DNA of 6,744 bases from an uncultured Mailhella sp. Its GTDB lineage: Bacteria; Desulfobacterota; Desulfovibrionia; Desulfovibrionales; Desulfovibrionaceae. The notes under the pieces are model-generated. The model saw nothing but the letters and a program-made list of their open reading frames with translations. It ran no database searches and had not been told where the DNA came from. The position numbers were made by a program, and so were the translations under genes. Positions 1-6,661 of the stretch are shown here, in pieces (position 1 is the stretch's first letter; each line of letters starts with the position of its first letter). The stretch is from assembly GCA_944324625.1 (NCBI GenBank), contig CALUWZ010000097.1:1-6744 (forward strand), in the 5' to 3' direction.

Positions 1-1
1 G

Positions 2-1993
2 GGTGTCGGCCATCATTAAAATTGCCGCTTCTTTGGTCTGCGGCCGGGGGCCTGCGTAGCGAAAATCTTCTTCTTTCGGATTTTCACCGAGTTTGGAGGC
101 TTTATGGAAAAAAGCCATGGGCATTCTTGTGCCGTGATGCTGGCAGATCATATCGGTGATTTCTTTGCCGAGTTTGTATTTTTGAGCCATTTCAAGGCCA
201 AATTTGACGTGAGAAAAAATAATCAGCACGCTCATGCGCGGTGAAAGCTTGTCATGGGGGTTTATTCCGTCAAATTGATTTTCACTGAAATAGGAGGGGT
301 GGGCAAGCTTGCCGATATCATGGTACAAAGCTCCTACTTTTGCCAGAAGGCTGTTGGCACCGATGGCTTTTGCCCCTGCCTCGACAAGGTTGGAAACCAC
401 AAGGCAGTGATGATAGGTCCCGGGGGTTTTCATCATAAGTTCCTGCAAAAGCGGATGATCAAGGTTCATCAGCTCCATAAGGCGGAAACGCGTGGTATAG
501 CCGAATATCATTTCCAGAACAGGACTTACGGCAAACAAAAAGACAACGGACAAAACGGCGTTTGTGGCAAGAATATATACAAGGCTGATGTATTTTGACG
601 GGGCAATATCCGTGATAAGGGCAGAGGAAAAGCCGGTGACAAGCAGGGCGACAAAAAGGGAAAATACGCTCCAGACCACGTCTTGACGGGATTGGGCGCG
701 CAGAATAAGCCATGTGTTGATCATGGCGCTGGTGAAATAAAACAGGAAAAGGGATACATCTCCTTGGAACAGCAGACAGGAGAAAAAAGACATTAAAAAT
801 CCGATGACGCAGTAACGCCGTGCGGCGAAAATGAGTACGGCAAGGCCTGCAATGCCCGAAATGGGAAAAGCATAGGGAAGCAGGGACGTATCCAGTTCGG
901 TGGAAATGGATTGGCCGAAATGGGCAAGGCTGCTTGATCCGAGTCCTACCAAAGCAAGGATAAGGGCAATGAAAATTTGGTCTTTGGTATGCAGTACGCG
1001 GCCTTTTTGTCCGGAAGGGGTCATAAACAGGCCGAGTATGAGCACAAGGCCGAGCAGAAAGGTTCCGCCTGCTTTGTGAATATTGAAGTCGGCTCCCGAA
1101 GAATTATACAGTGCCTGCATTTTCAGCTGGGCTTCCCTTGTAACAATGTCCCCTTCCCGCACAATGATTTCTCCGCGGTGAATCTGAAAATAAATGGGAT
1201 TTATGGAGTCAAGGGCGGCTTGGGTTTTTTGATTGGTTTCTTCTTGGTTCAGGGAGAGAGTCGGAGCCAGAAAATGTGGAAATATTTTTAACAGGGCCTG
1301 TTTTGAATTTTCGGGAATTTCATGGTTGGCCCGGATCTGGTTGCCCATGGCTACGGTAAGTCCCTGCAGGTCGATGAGGCCTGTGCTGGTTTGGCGCAGG
1401 CGTTCCATGAGTGTTTTGGTGTCGCGGATTAAAATGGCATTGGGCGTATTGTATAAAATTCTGCTGTCGGACAAAATGCCGTCGGAAAGGCGGGAGTCAA
1501 TCCACGGCAGCAGGCTGTCAAAGGCAAAATCCTGTGTTTTTGCTTCTGCCAAGGCTTTAAAAGTATCCAGATCCAATTTTGTGTCATAGGCGGTATTGAA
1601 TTGTTTTTGAATTTTTTCAAGGCCCATGACATCGTTGTGGATGGAAAAGGTATTGATTGCGTGGAGCAGGTTGAGGATATTTTCTCTGACTCTTGTGGCA
1701 ACTTCGCGGTTATAGTCAAAGACAAGGGGCTGAATGGCGCGGATTTTATCCCGTCTTGCTTTTGTTCCTTCCGTGTCTTCTACCAGAAAATCCCGTTTTG
1801 CCACAACGGTTGTGTCGGCAATTTCGCCCGCAACAAAAAGTGCGGATTTTTCGCCATGCGGAATGCCTACCAAAAGTGCCAGCAGCAATGCCGTGCCAAG
1901 CAGGGCCAGTATGCCGTAATCATGGTCATGATAGGTAAGCATGCCCTTGATATGCTTATATAATTCTTTAAAACTTAAAGGATTGGTTTTCAT
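2..1993 (-). CDS. pgpH: 7TM-HD membrane phosphohydrolase, PgpH/YqfF family (c-di-AMP phosphodiesterase), 3' end cut by window edge
   Basis: An open frame of 664 codons runs from ATG at 1993 to the window edge with no stop, so the C-terminus is missing (B. subtilis YqfF is about 710 residues). In order: a cytoplasmic N-tail, one membrane segment (about residues 27-45), an extracytoplasmic 7TMR-HDED domain (about 50-300, with the family signature HRGEIIVREGDIVTRE near 273-288), a block of hydrophobic helices (about 307-490), then the HD domain. HD-domain motifs visible are YHHC (H528, H529), HDIGK (H558, D559), SENQF, NPHD, HHGT (H619, H620) and MADT with D663, so the metal-binding set is complete up to the edge. 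Characterised members hydrolyse cyclic di-AMP to pApA at the inner membrane; that activity is inferred here from the family. The ATG lies one base past the phoH stop (TAA-C-ATG) with no Shine-Dalgarno sequence, suggesting translation coupled to phoH. The family and frame are clear; only the substrate is uncertain. Confidence 0.95.
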   Translation of the reverse strand, partial: MKTNPLSFKELYKHIKGMLTYHDHDYGILALLGTALLLALLVGIPHGEKSALFVAGEIADTTVVAKRDFLVEDTEGTKARRDKIRAIQPLVFDYNREVATRVRENILNLLHAINTFSIHNDVMGLEKIQKQFNTAYDTKLDLDTFKALAEAKTQDFAFDSLLPWIDSRLSDGILSDSRILYNTPNAILIRDTKTLMERLRQTSTGLIDLQGLTVAMGNQIRANHEIPENSKQALLKIFPHFLAPTLSLNQEETNQKTQAALDSINPIYFQIHRGEIIVREGDIVTREAQLKMQALYNSSGADFNIHKAGGTFLLGLVLILGLFMTPSGQKGRVLHTKDQIFIALILALVGLGSSSLAHFGQSISTELDTSLLPYAFPISGIAGLAVLIFAARRYCVIGFLMSFFSCLLFQGDVSLFLFYFTSAMINTWLILRAQSRQDVVWSVFSLFVALLVTGFSSALITDIAPSKYISLVYILATNAVLSVVFLFAVSPVLEMIFGYTTRFRLMELMNLDHPLLQELMMKTPGTYHHCLVVSNLVEAGAKAIGANSLLAKVGALYHDIGKLAHPSYFSENQFDGINPHDKLSPRMSVLIIFSHVKFGLEMAQKYKLGKEITDMICQHHGTRMPMAFFHKASKLGENPKEEDFRYAGPRPQTKEAAILMMADT

Positions 1994-1994
1994 G

Positions 1995-2999
1995 TTATTT
2001 TTGGTTTTCGTCATAAATGTCATAGGCATCCACAATTTGACCCACAAGCGGATGGCGGACGACATCACTTTTTTTGAAATGAATAAAACCGATTTCAGGA
2101 ATATTTTTTAATAATTTCAGCGCATGGATGAGCCCGGAACGGGTTTCTCCTTTTTTTTCGCCTTCCTGCAGCTGGCTGAAATGGATGGGAGGCAGGTCTA
2201 TCTGGGTCAAATCACCCGTAATGATTGCACGTGAACCGTAACCCAAGCGGGTAAGGAACATTTTCATCTGTTCTCGCGTGGTATTCTGGGCTTCGTCCAG
2301 AATGAGAAATGATTCGTTCAGGGTACGGCCGCGCATAAACGCAAGAGGAGCCACCTCAATCTGGCCGCTTTCCTGTTTGGCAATAAGCTGGGCAGTGCCG
2401 AGCATGTCGCCGAGGGCATCGTATAGCGGACGGAGATAGGGATTGATTTTTTCTTCCATATCACCGGGCAGGAAGCCGAGCTTTTCGCCTGCTTCCACTG
2501 CTGGACGCGTAAGAATGATTTTTTTGACGCGCTTTGCCTGCAGCATGGAAACCGCTGCGGCAACAGCCAAGTAGCTTTTGCCCGTGCCTGCGGGGCCTGT
2601 GGCAAAAATCATTTCCTTTTCCCGAATTAAATCAAGAAATTTTTTTTGGGCTGTGTTTCTGGCTGTAATGGTTTTGCGGGGGGTGACAAGCGTATTTGCT
2701 TCGGGAAACAAATCTTTTTCTGCTGTATTGGCGCGAAGCTGCATATAGGCGTCAATGAGGCTGTGGCTGTCCAGCTCTTTGCCGCGCTGGAGATTTTCAT
2801 AGCTTTTGGCAAAAAGCAGAGCCAGCTGTTCCTGCTCTTTTGCCGAAGGAGCCTGAATAAAGAGTTCCGTACCCTTGGTGCTGAAGGAAGCACCCGAAAA
2901 ATGGCCGAGTTCCTTCAAATGCAGTTCAAGGGGACCGAAAAGCTGCTGTGCAAGCTGAGGGTCGTCGAAAGTCAACGTGGTGGAGAAGGTATTATTCAT
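1995..2999 (-). CDS. phoH: PhoH family P-loop ATPase (PhoL/YbeZ type)
   Basis: The 334-residue product matches the usual length of PhoH/YbeZ proteins (about 320-350). The N-terminal 100 or so residues form the family's accessory domain. The ATPase core follows, with Walker A GPAGTGKS at 135-142, the family block TRPAVEAGEKLGFLPGD at 164-180, Walker B FLILDEAQN at 231-239 and a sensor TGD at 261-263. The family is a cytoplasmic nucleotide hydrolase linked to RNA metabolism. Its partner in many bacteria is the endoribonuclease YbeY, and the order phoH-pgpH-ybeY is common, so ybeY may lie beyond the left edge (inference). The start is ATG at 2999. The sequence just upstream is A/T-rich and shows no Shine-Dalgarno motif, but no better in-frame start exists and the N-terminus reads like the family. 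The gene stands behind the hisG terminator and so should have its own promoter; a candidate is at 3034-3062. No missing motif is seen. Confidence 0.97.
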   Translation of the reverse strand: MNNTFSTTLTFDDPQLAQQLFGPLELHLKELGHFSGASFSTKGTELFIQAPSAKEQEQLALLFAKSYENLQRGKELDSHSLIDAYMQLRANTAEKDLFPEANTLVTPRKTITARNTAQKKFLDLIREKEMIFATGPAGTGKSYLAVAAAVSMLQAKRVKKIILTRPAVEAGEKLGFLPGDMEEKINPYLRPLYDALGDMLGTAQLIAKQESGQIEVAPLAFMRGRTLNESFLILDEAQNTTREQMKMFLTRLGYGSRAIITGDLTQIDLPPIHFSQLQEGEKKGETRSGLIHALKLLKNIPEIGFIHFKKSDVVRHPLVGQIVDAYDIYDENQK

Positions 3000-3033
3000 A
3001 ATAACAAGTAATTATTTTGTTTTTCAGAAGAAC

Positions 3034-3062
3034 AGTTTACGCTAAATTCGGCATTGAGTAAA
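3034..3062 (-). promoter_or_regulatory. candidate sigma70-type promoter for phoH-pgpH
   Basis: On the minus strand a -35-like TTTACT (3062-3057) and a -10-like TAAACT (3039-3034) are separated by exactly 17 bases. Each matches the consensus at four of six positions. The site lies between the hisG terminator and the phoH start, where a promoter is needed, and would give a leader of about 25-30 nt. The match is modest and the surrounding region is A/T-rich, so chance is a real alternative. Confidence 0.4.
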
Positions 3063-3119
3063 GCTTTTAAAAAGATTGATATTGCAATACCTTACATTTT
3101 TATTGTCTGCATTGTGCCG

Positions 3120-3152
3120 CAAAATAAAAGAAAAGCCCCTAAAAGGGGCTTT
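3120..3152 (-). terminator. intrinsic terminator of hisI-hisG
   Basis: On the minus strand, AAAGCCCCT (3152-3144) and AGGGGCTTT (3140-3132) form a perfect 9-bp stem around a 3-base loop, and a T-rich run (TTCTTTTATTTT) follows. It begins about 20 bases after the hisG stop, which fits the end of the histidine transcript and separates it from phoH. The plus-strand reading lacks a good T tract, so it is probably one-directional. Confidence 0.85.
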
Positions 3153-3173
3153 CGGCGGAATATGGCACGTTTT

Positions 3174-4070
3174 TCAGATAACTTTGTTTAAAGCGTATTC
3201 CAAAATACCTTCGGCCCCTTTTTCGCGAAGCTGCGGAATAAGGTCACGGACAAGGTTTTTATCCACAACGGTTTCAAGGGAAAGCCAGTTGCTGTCTTTG
3301 AGGTTTGCAACGGTCGGAGAGTTGAGGGCGGGCAGAAGGGCAAGAATGTCGTCCAGTTTTTGGGCAGGAGCGTTCATTTTGAGGCCTACCAAGGATTCAG
3401 CTTTGAGCGCACCCTGCAGAAGCAGGCTGATTTGGTCGATCTTTCTGCGTTTTGCGGGGTCGTTCAGCGCGGTTCTGTTGGCAATAAGTACGGTATTGGT
3501 GACAAAAACTTCGTCAATGACGCGCAGGCCGTGGGCTTTGATGGTTGTTTCCGTTTCTGTCACTTCCACAATGGCGTCGGCAAGGCCTTCAACCACTTTG
3601 GCTTCCGTTGCTCCCCATGAATAATTGATTTGTACGGGTATGCCGAGGCGTTCGAAATATTTTTGGGTCACGCCTTTAAGTTCCGTGGAAATGCGTTTGC
3701 CCTGCAAATCCTGCGGTTTTTGATAGGGGGAATCGCCTGCCACAGCAAGCACCCAGCGTGCAGGCCTGTTGCTGACTTTGGAATATACAAGGTCTGCAAG
3801 GTGCACGACTTTGGAATTTTCGCTTTCCATGTCAACGCCCATTTCTTCCACCCAGTCTTTGCCGGTGAGGGCAAGGTCTAAAATGCCGTCTTCAATGTAG
3901 TGGGGAATTTCCTGAACGCGGCAAAGGCGGGCAGTGATTTCAGGGTCATTGATATCCGGAAAATAGTTGCGGATATGTTTATGGATTTTCCAACCAGCAC
4001 GGTCAAAAAGTGAAATGGTTGATTCTTCCAACGAACCTTTGGGAATACCAAGTTTGAGCTGATTAGACAT
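3174..4070 (-). CDS. hisG: ATP phosphoribosyltransferase, long form (HisG)
   Basis: HisG joins ATP and PRPP to make phosphoribosyl-ATP, the first and feedback-controlled step of histidine synthesis, in the cytoplasm. The 298 residues fit the long form (E. coli has 299), with the catalytic domain in about 1-220 and the C-terminal ACT-like histidine-binding domain in about 225-298, so no HisZ partner is needed. Recognisable blocks are LGIPKGSLEE at the N-terminus, DLALTGKDW, LVYSKVSNRPARWVLAVA and WGATEAKVVEGLADAIVEV before the PRPP loop. That loop reads TETETT, with Glu174 where the family normally has Gly (T-G-x-T); this is a single-base difference (GAA for GGA) and is listed as a finding. 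ATG at 4070 has a Shine-Dalgarno GAGGA at 4080-4076, six bases away. The hisI stop lies 11 bases upstream, so the pair is an operon. A terminator follows the gene. Confidence 0.98.
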   Translation of the reverse strand: MSNQLKLGIPKGSLEESTISLFDRAGWKIHKHIRNYFPDINDPEITARLCRVQEIPHYIEDGILDLALTGKDWVEEMGVDMESENSKVVHLADLVYSKVSNRPARWVLAVAGDSPYQKPQDLQGKRISTELKGVTQKYFERLGIPVQINYSWGATEAKVVEGLADAIVEVTETETTIKAHGLRVIDEVFVTNTVLIANRTALNDPAKRRKIDQISLLLQGALKAESLVGLKMNAPAQKLDDILALLPALNSPTVANLKDSNWLSLETVVDKNLVRDLIPQLREKGAEGILEYALNKVI

Positions 4071-4081
4071 AACAATCCTCG

Positions 4082-4468
4082 CTATTTGTTGTAAATTAAT
4101 GAAGGGTCTTTCAATTGTTTAAAGCAATAGGAAACTTCGCCGTCCTTCCATTCGCGGAAAAAGCAGGAGTGGTAGCCCTCATGGCAGGCAATGTTTCCGA
4201 TTTGTTCAACTTTTAAAAGCAGGGCATCACTGTCACAGTCAAGGCGGACGGCATGGACTTTCTGTACGTGGCCTGAGCTTTCCCCTTTGTGCCAGAGACT
4301 TTTTCTGCTGCGGCTCCAATAATGGGCTTCGCCTGTTTCAAGGGTTTTTTCAAAGGCTTCTTGATTCATATAGGCAAGCATGATGACTTCGCTGCTGTGT
4401 ATATCCTGCACAACAACGGTAATCAGCCCGCCTCCTTTTTCAAAATCAGGTTTGAATTCGATGTCCAT
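4082..4468 (-). CDS. hisI: phosphoribosyl-AMP cyclohydrolase (HisI)
   Basis: HisI opens the adenine ring of phosphoribosyl-AMP, the third step of histidine synthesis, using zinc and magnesium. I chose ATG at 4468 (128 residues, MDIEFKPDF...) because AGGGGA at 4478-4473 is a good Shine-Dalgarno sequence just before it. A start at 4495 in the same frame would place nine extra residues inside the terminator hairpin upstream. The signature is intact: DCDSD at 77-81 gives the magnesium aspartates D77, D79 and D81 and zinc ligand C78, and ACHEGYHSCF gives C95 and C102. The product is the cyclohydrolase alone, without the HisE pyrophosphohydrolase domain fused to it in E. coli, so HisE must be encoded elsewhere. 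It is followed after 11 bases by hisG. The rny terminator sits directly upstream, leaving almost no room for a separate promoter. Confidence 0.97.
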   Translation of the reverse strand: MDIEFKPDFEKGGGLITVVVQDIHSSEVIMLAYMNQEAFEKTLETGEAHYWSRSRKSLWHKGESSGHVQKVHAVRLDCDSDALLLKVEQIGNIACHEGYHSCFFREWKDGEVSYCFKQLKDPSLIYNK

Positions 4469-4472
4469 AAGA

Positions 4473-4478
4473 TCCCCT
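4473..4478 (-). promoter_or_regulatory. ribosome binding site that decides the hisI start
   Basis: AGGGGA lies four bases before ATG at 4468 on the minus strand. It directly follows the T tract of the rny terminator (4484-4479), so the terminator and ribosome binding site touch. The 5' arm of the terminator hairpin contains CCCT, which could pair with the AGGG of this site as an alternative to the hairpin. Confidence 0.75.
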
Positions 4479-4506
4479 AAAAAAGTACCCTGCAAAAAGC
4501 AGGGTA
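4479..4506 (-). terminator. intrinsic terminator after rny
   Basis: On the minus strand TACCCTGC (4506-4499) and GCAGGGTA (4493-4486) form a perfect 8-bp stem around a five-T loop, then C and six Ts (4485-4479). It starts seven bases after the rny stop codon, the expected place. The stem is short and the T run moderate, so termination could be partial, which would let rny transcripts run into hisI-hisG. Confidence 0.85.
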
Positions 4507-4513
4507 AATTATG

Positions 4514-6076
4514 TTATCGTGCAAAGGAAACTGCGCGGCGCTCTCTGATGACGGTAACGCGGATTTGGCCGGGATAGGTAAGCTGTTCCTCAATTTTGGA
4601 AGCAATGTCTTTGCAGAGAAGGTAGGCTCTGTCATCGTCAATGCTGTCGGAATTGACCATGACCCGAAGTTCGCGGCCTGCCTGAATGGCATAGGCTTTT
4701 GATACGCCGTCAAAGCCAGTGGCAATGCCTTCAAGTTCTTCAAGGCGTTTGACATAGCTTTCCATAAGTTCTTTGCGTGCACCGGGACGGGCGGCAGAAA
4801 GAGAATCCGCAGCCTGTACAAGCACGGCAAGGGCAGTTTCGGGGTGCTGGTCTTCATGGTGGGCGGCAATGGCATGGATAATGTCTTTTGATTCGCCGTA
4901 TTTTTTGGCAATGTCCGCACCGATAAGGGCGTGGGAACCTTCCACTTCATGGTCAACGGCCTTGCCGATGTCATGGAGAAGGCCTGCACGCTTGGCTTTT
5001 TTCACGTCCATGCCGAGTTCCGCGGCCATCATGCCGCAGAGAGCAGAAACTTCCAAGGAGTGCTGGAGCACGTTTTGGGTAAAGCTTGTTCTGTATTTGA
5101 GCTGGCCGAGAAGACGGACTATTTCGGGATGTATGCCGTGAACGCCTGCGTCAAAGGTTGCCTGTTCGCCTACTTCGCGCACTTGGATATCCAGTTCTTC
5201 CTCGCATTTTAAAACTATGTCTTCAATGCGGGCAGGGTGTATTCTGCCGTCTTGGATGAGGCGTTCAAGAGCCATGCGTGCAACTTGGCGGCGCATGGGG
5301 CTGTAAGCGGACAGAATAACGGTTTCAGGAGTATCGTCAATAATGAGGTCAACGCCCGTGGCCGCTTCAATGGCACGGATGTTTCTGCCTTCACGGCCGA
5401 TGATGCGGCCTTTCATGTCTTCACTCGGCAGCGGAACGGCAGTGACGGTTTGTTCGCCCACATAATCACCCGCATAGCGCTGAATGGCGCCCGCAATGAT
5501 TTCTTTTGCTTTTCTGTCGGCGTTTTCTTTGGCTTCCGTTTCAATGACACGGATAATATGTGCCGCTTCATGGCGTGTTCTGGCTTCAATTTCCTGAAAA
5601 AGACGCGCTTTGGCTTCTTCAACGGTAAGGCCGCAGACTTCCTGCAGCTTGCGTTCCTGTTCGTCCATAAGGGCCTGCAGTTCGGCTTCTTTTTCCGCAA
5701 GCTGGCGTTCTTTTATTTGCTGCTCTTTTTCAAGGGCATTGATTTCGTCTTCTTTTTTGGTGACACGTTCGATTTTTTCGTCGAGCCTTTCGGTCAAATC
5801 CTGAACTTTTCGTTCACGGCTTTTGATATCCCTTTCCTGTTCGCGGTATTCGGCTTCCATGGCCTTTTTTTGCTGGAGTATTTCATCCTGACACTGGACC
5901 AATAATTCTTTCTTTTGGGCTGAAGCTTCTTTTCTTGCCTCATTGATGATTCTTGTTGCCAAATCCTTTGCGTCGCCAAGGCGTTTAGCCGTCATTTTGT
6001 TTTGCAGAAAACAGCCTGCGGCAAGTCCCACAATGGCTGCAAGGATGATGCTGACGGATAAAGATAAAATGTACAT
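4514..6076 (-). CDS. rny: ribonuclease Y
   Basis: RNase Y is a membrane-anchored endoribonuclease that starts mRNA decay in many bacteria. The product is 520 residues, the same length as the B. subtilis enzyme. The parts run in the family order: an N-terminal membrane anchor (about 3-24), a long charged coiled coil rich in Lys, Glu and Gln (about 30-200), a KH RNA-binding domain with [11 protein letters not shown] at 223-233, and an HD domain with H339, HDIGK (H368, D369), AAHH (H406, H407) and D424, giving the complete metal site. The C-terminal domain ends in [20 protein letters not shown], typical of the family. ATG at 6076 follows a strong Shine-Dalgarno GAGGGG (6085-6080) and precedes the membrane anchor directly. 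Upstream lies the 6S RNA terminator, whose T tract ends about 28 bases before the ATG, so the source of its transcript is unclear; downstream is its own terminator. Confidence 0.98.
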   Translation of the reverse strand: MYILSLSVSIILAAIVGLAAGCFLQNKMTAKRLGDAKDLATRIINEARKEASAQKKELLVQCQDEILQQKKAMEAEYREQERDIKSRERKVQDLTERLDEKIERVTKKEDEINALEKEQQIKERQLAEKEAELQALMDEQERKLQEVCGLTVEEAKARLFQEIEARTRHEAAHIIRVIETEAKENADRKAKEIIAGAIQRYAGDYVGEQTVTAVPLPSEDMKGRIIGREGRNIRAIEAATGVDLIIDDTPETVILSAYSPMRRQVARMALERLIQDGRIHPARIEDIVLKCEEELDIQVREVGEQATFDAGVHGIHPEIVRLLGQLKYRTSFTQNVLQHSLEVSALCGMMAAELGMDVKKAKRAGLLHDIGKAVDHEVEGSHALIGADIAKKYGESKDIIHAIAAHHEDQHPETALAVLVQAADSLSAARPGARKELMESYVKRLEELEGIATGFDGVSKAYAIQAGRELRVMVNSDSIDDDRAYLLCKDIASKIEEQLTYPGQIRVTVIRERRAVSFAR

Positions 6077-6101
6077 TTTCCCCTCGTCTATAAAAAAGCC
6101 T

Positions 6102-6135
6102 TTTAAAAAATAAAATCAAGCGGCATCGCTTGATT
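6102..6135 (-). terminator. intrinsic terminator after the 6S RNA gene
   Basis: On the minus strand AATCAAGCG (6135-6127) and CGCTTGATT (6122-6114) make a perfect 9-bp stem around ATGC, followed by a T-rich run (TTATTTTTT, 6113-6105). It lies about 40 bases past the mature 6S 3' end and 38 bases before the rny ATG. It most likely ends the 6S precursor, with the trailer removed by processing. Confidence 0.85.
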
Positions 6136-6173
6136 ATCGGGCAGACCCAAAGGTTACGGACAGGAGGATGGAT

Positions 6174-6357
6174 TTTGGATACCCCAAGATGCCGTGTCCA
6201 ATAAGGGCACGTGACCTGGCTTGCCAGGGTGGGAATATCAGCAAAACTTCAGGCTTCCCGAACATACGGGCATGCGCACCATTTTGTCTATCAACTCCCT
6301 AAAATCGCTTGTACGGCCGGCACCATTGAATTGCAACACGTACATCCCAGGGGATAT
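6174..6357 (-). ncRNA. ssrS: 6S RNA, regulator of sigma70-RNA polymerase
   Basis: 6S RNA mimics an open promoter and binds the housekeeping RNA polymerase. The evidence is structural and by comparison with E. coli 6S. The apical segment GGTGCGCATG then CCCG-TATGTT-CGGG (6270-6257) then AAGCC parallels the E. coli apical loop, including the AAGCC just after it. The 3' strand of the central bubble carries the small hairpin CCTGG-CAAG-CCAGG (6228-6215), matching the E. coli hairpin there. The ends pair: CCCC-(T)-GGGATG (6353-6343) with CATCTTGGGG (6193-6184), and beyond that CGTGT (6340-6336) with ACACG (6197-6193). About 184 nt fits the usual size, but both ends are estimates within several bases. 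The place next to zapA is the classic one in proteobacteria. A clear promoter was not found; it would overlap the end of zapA. Confidence 0.9.
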
Positions 6358-6364
6358 ATTTCAA

Positions 6365-6384
6365 ATAATCCTATTTCGGATTAT
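6365..6384. repeat. inverted repeat at the zapA / 6S RNA junction
   Basis: ATAATCC (6365-6371) and GGATTAT (6378-6384) are perfect 7-base arms around six bases. The zapA stop codon (6373-6371) falls inside it, and it ends about eight bases before the estimated 6S 5' end, where a promoter -10 region is expected. It could be a weak hairpin at the end of the zapA message or an operator-like dyad; the sequence alone does not decide. No strong T run follows, so it is not a convincing terminator. Confidence 0.5.
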
Positions 6385-6652
6385 CAGGAATACAGTCATC
6401 TATTTTTTTCAGCAAGGAAATAAGGGCGGAATTGAGTTCGTCAACCTTATTTTTTTGCTGCAATAAATCGTCAGTAATACCTAAGAGCAAGATTGCCAAT
6501 AATCTGTCACGAGTAAGATTACCGCCATGTACTTTTAGTTCTTCGTAAAGGCTTTGTGCGTATTCATGGGCTTTTTGAACCCGATCATTGCCTGCCTCAG
6601 TTCGGAACGATACGTTTACTAGATCAAAAGCATTGAGAATATATTCTTGCAT
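6371..6652 (-). CDS. zapA: cell division protein ZapA
   Basis: ZapA binds FtsZ and cross-links its filaments at the division ring. The 93-residue product has the family pattern: a short N-terminal strand region (about 1-17) with SFRTEAGNDRVQKA, then GGNLTRDRLLAILLLGITDDLLQQ (about 43-66), then a C-terminal coiled coil. The length fits the short ZapA proteins of this group (E. coli 109). ATG at 6652 is the only sensible start, since an in-frame stop, the stop of the upstream gene, lies four codons before it. No Shine-Dalgarno sequence is visible in the A/T-rich gap, so translation may depend on ribosomes arriving from the upstream gene. The 6S RNA gene lies just downstream, as in many proteobacteria. 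The family call is from pattern recognition of a small protein, but context supports it. Confidence 0.92.
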   Translation of the reverse strand: MQEYILNAFDLVNVSFRTEAGNDRVQKAHEYAQSLYEELKVHGGNLTRDRLLAILLLGITDDLLQQKNKVDELNSALISLLKKIDDCIPDNPK

Positions 6653-6661
6653 AAAATTTGT

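Noticed and set aside
254..1963. Several 80-120 codon open frames on the plus strand and one on the minus strand over 1-1990
   Set aside because: They all overlap the continuous minus-strand pgpH frame, which shows the full 7TMR-HDED/7TM/HD pattern; the others show no recognisable domain.
3085..3121. Second promoter-like pair (TTGCGG as -35) upstream of phoH
   Set aside because: No -10 match at acceptable spacing, and it overlaps the end of the hisG terminator region.
4469..4495. Longer hisI beginning at ATG 4495
   Set aside because: The added nine residues are encoded by the terminator hairpin and T tract, and the good ribosome binding site serves the ATG at 4468.
4477..4989. Minus-strand 170-codon frame overlapping the 3' end of rny
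   Set aside because: It is an out-of-frame reading of rny with a Pro/Leu-rich, low-complexity product that crosses the terminator hairpin.
5237..5905. Long plus-strand open frame of 222 codons antisense to rny
   Set aside because: It is very rich in Phe and lies opposite the Lys/Glu coiled-coil region of RNase Y, whose AAA/GAA codons read as TTT/TTC on the other strand. There is no family resemblance, and the rny frame is unmistakable.
6087..6119. Possible rny promoter with TTGATT as -35 and TTTTAT or TATAGA as -10
   Set aside because: TTGATT is part of the 6S terminator stem, spacing is 18 or 21 bases with weak -10 matches, and the start site would leave almost no leader before the ribosome binding site.
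6211..6466. Two overlapping plus-strand open frames of 70-81 codons
   Set aside because: They run antisense through the 6S RNA gene and the end of zapA, lack a convincing ribosome binding site and have no recognisable content.
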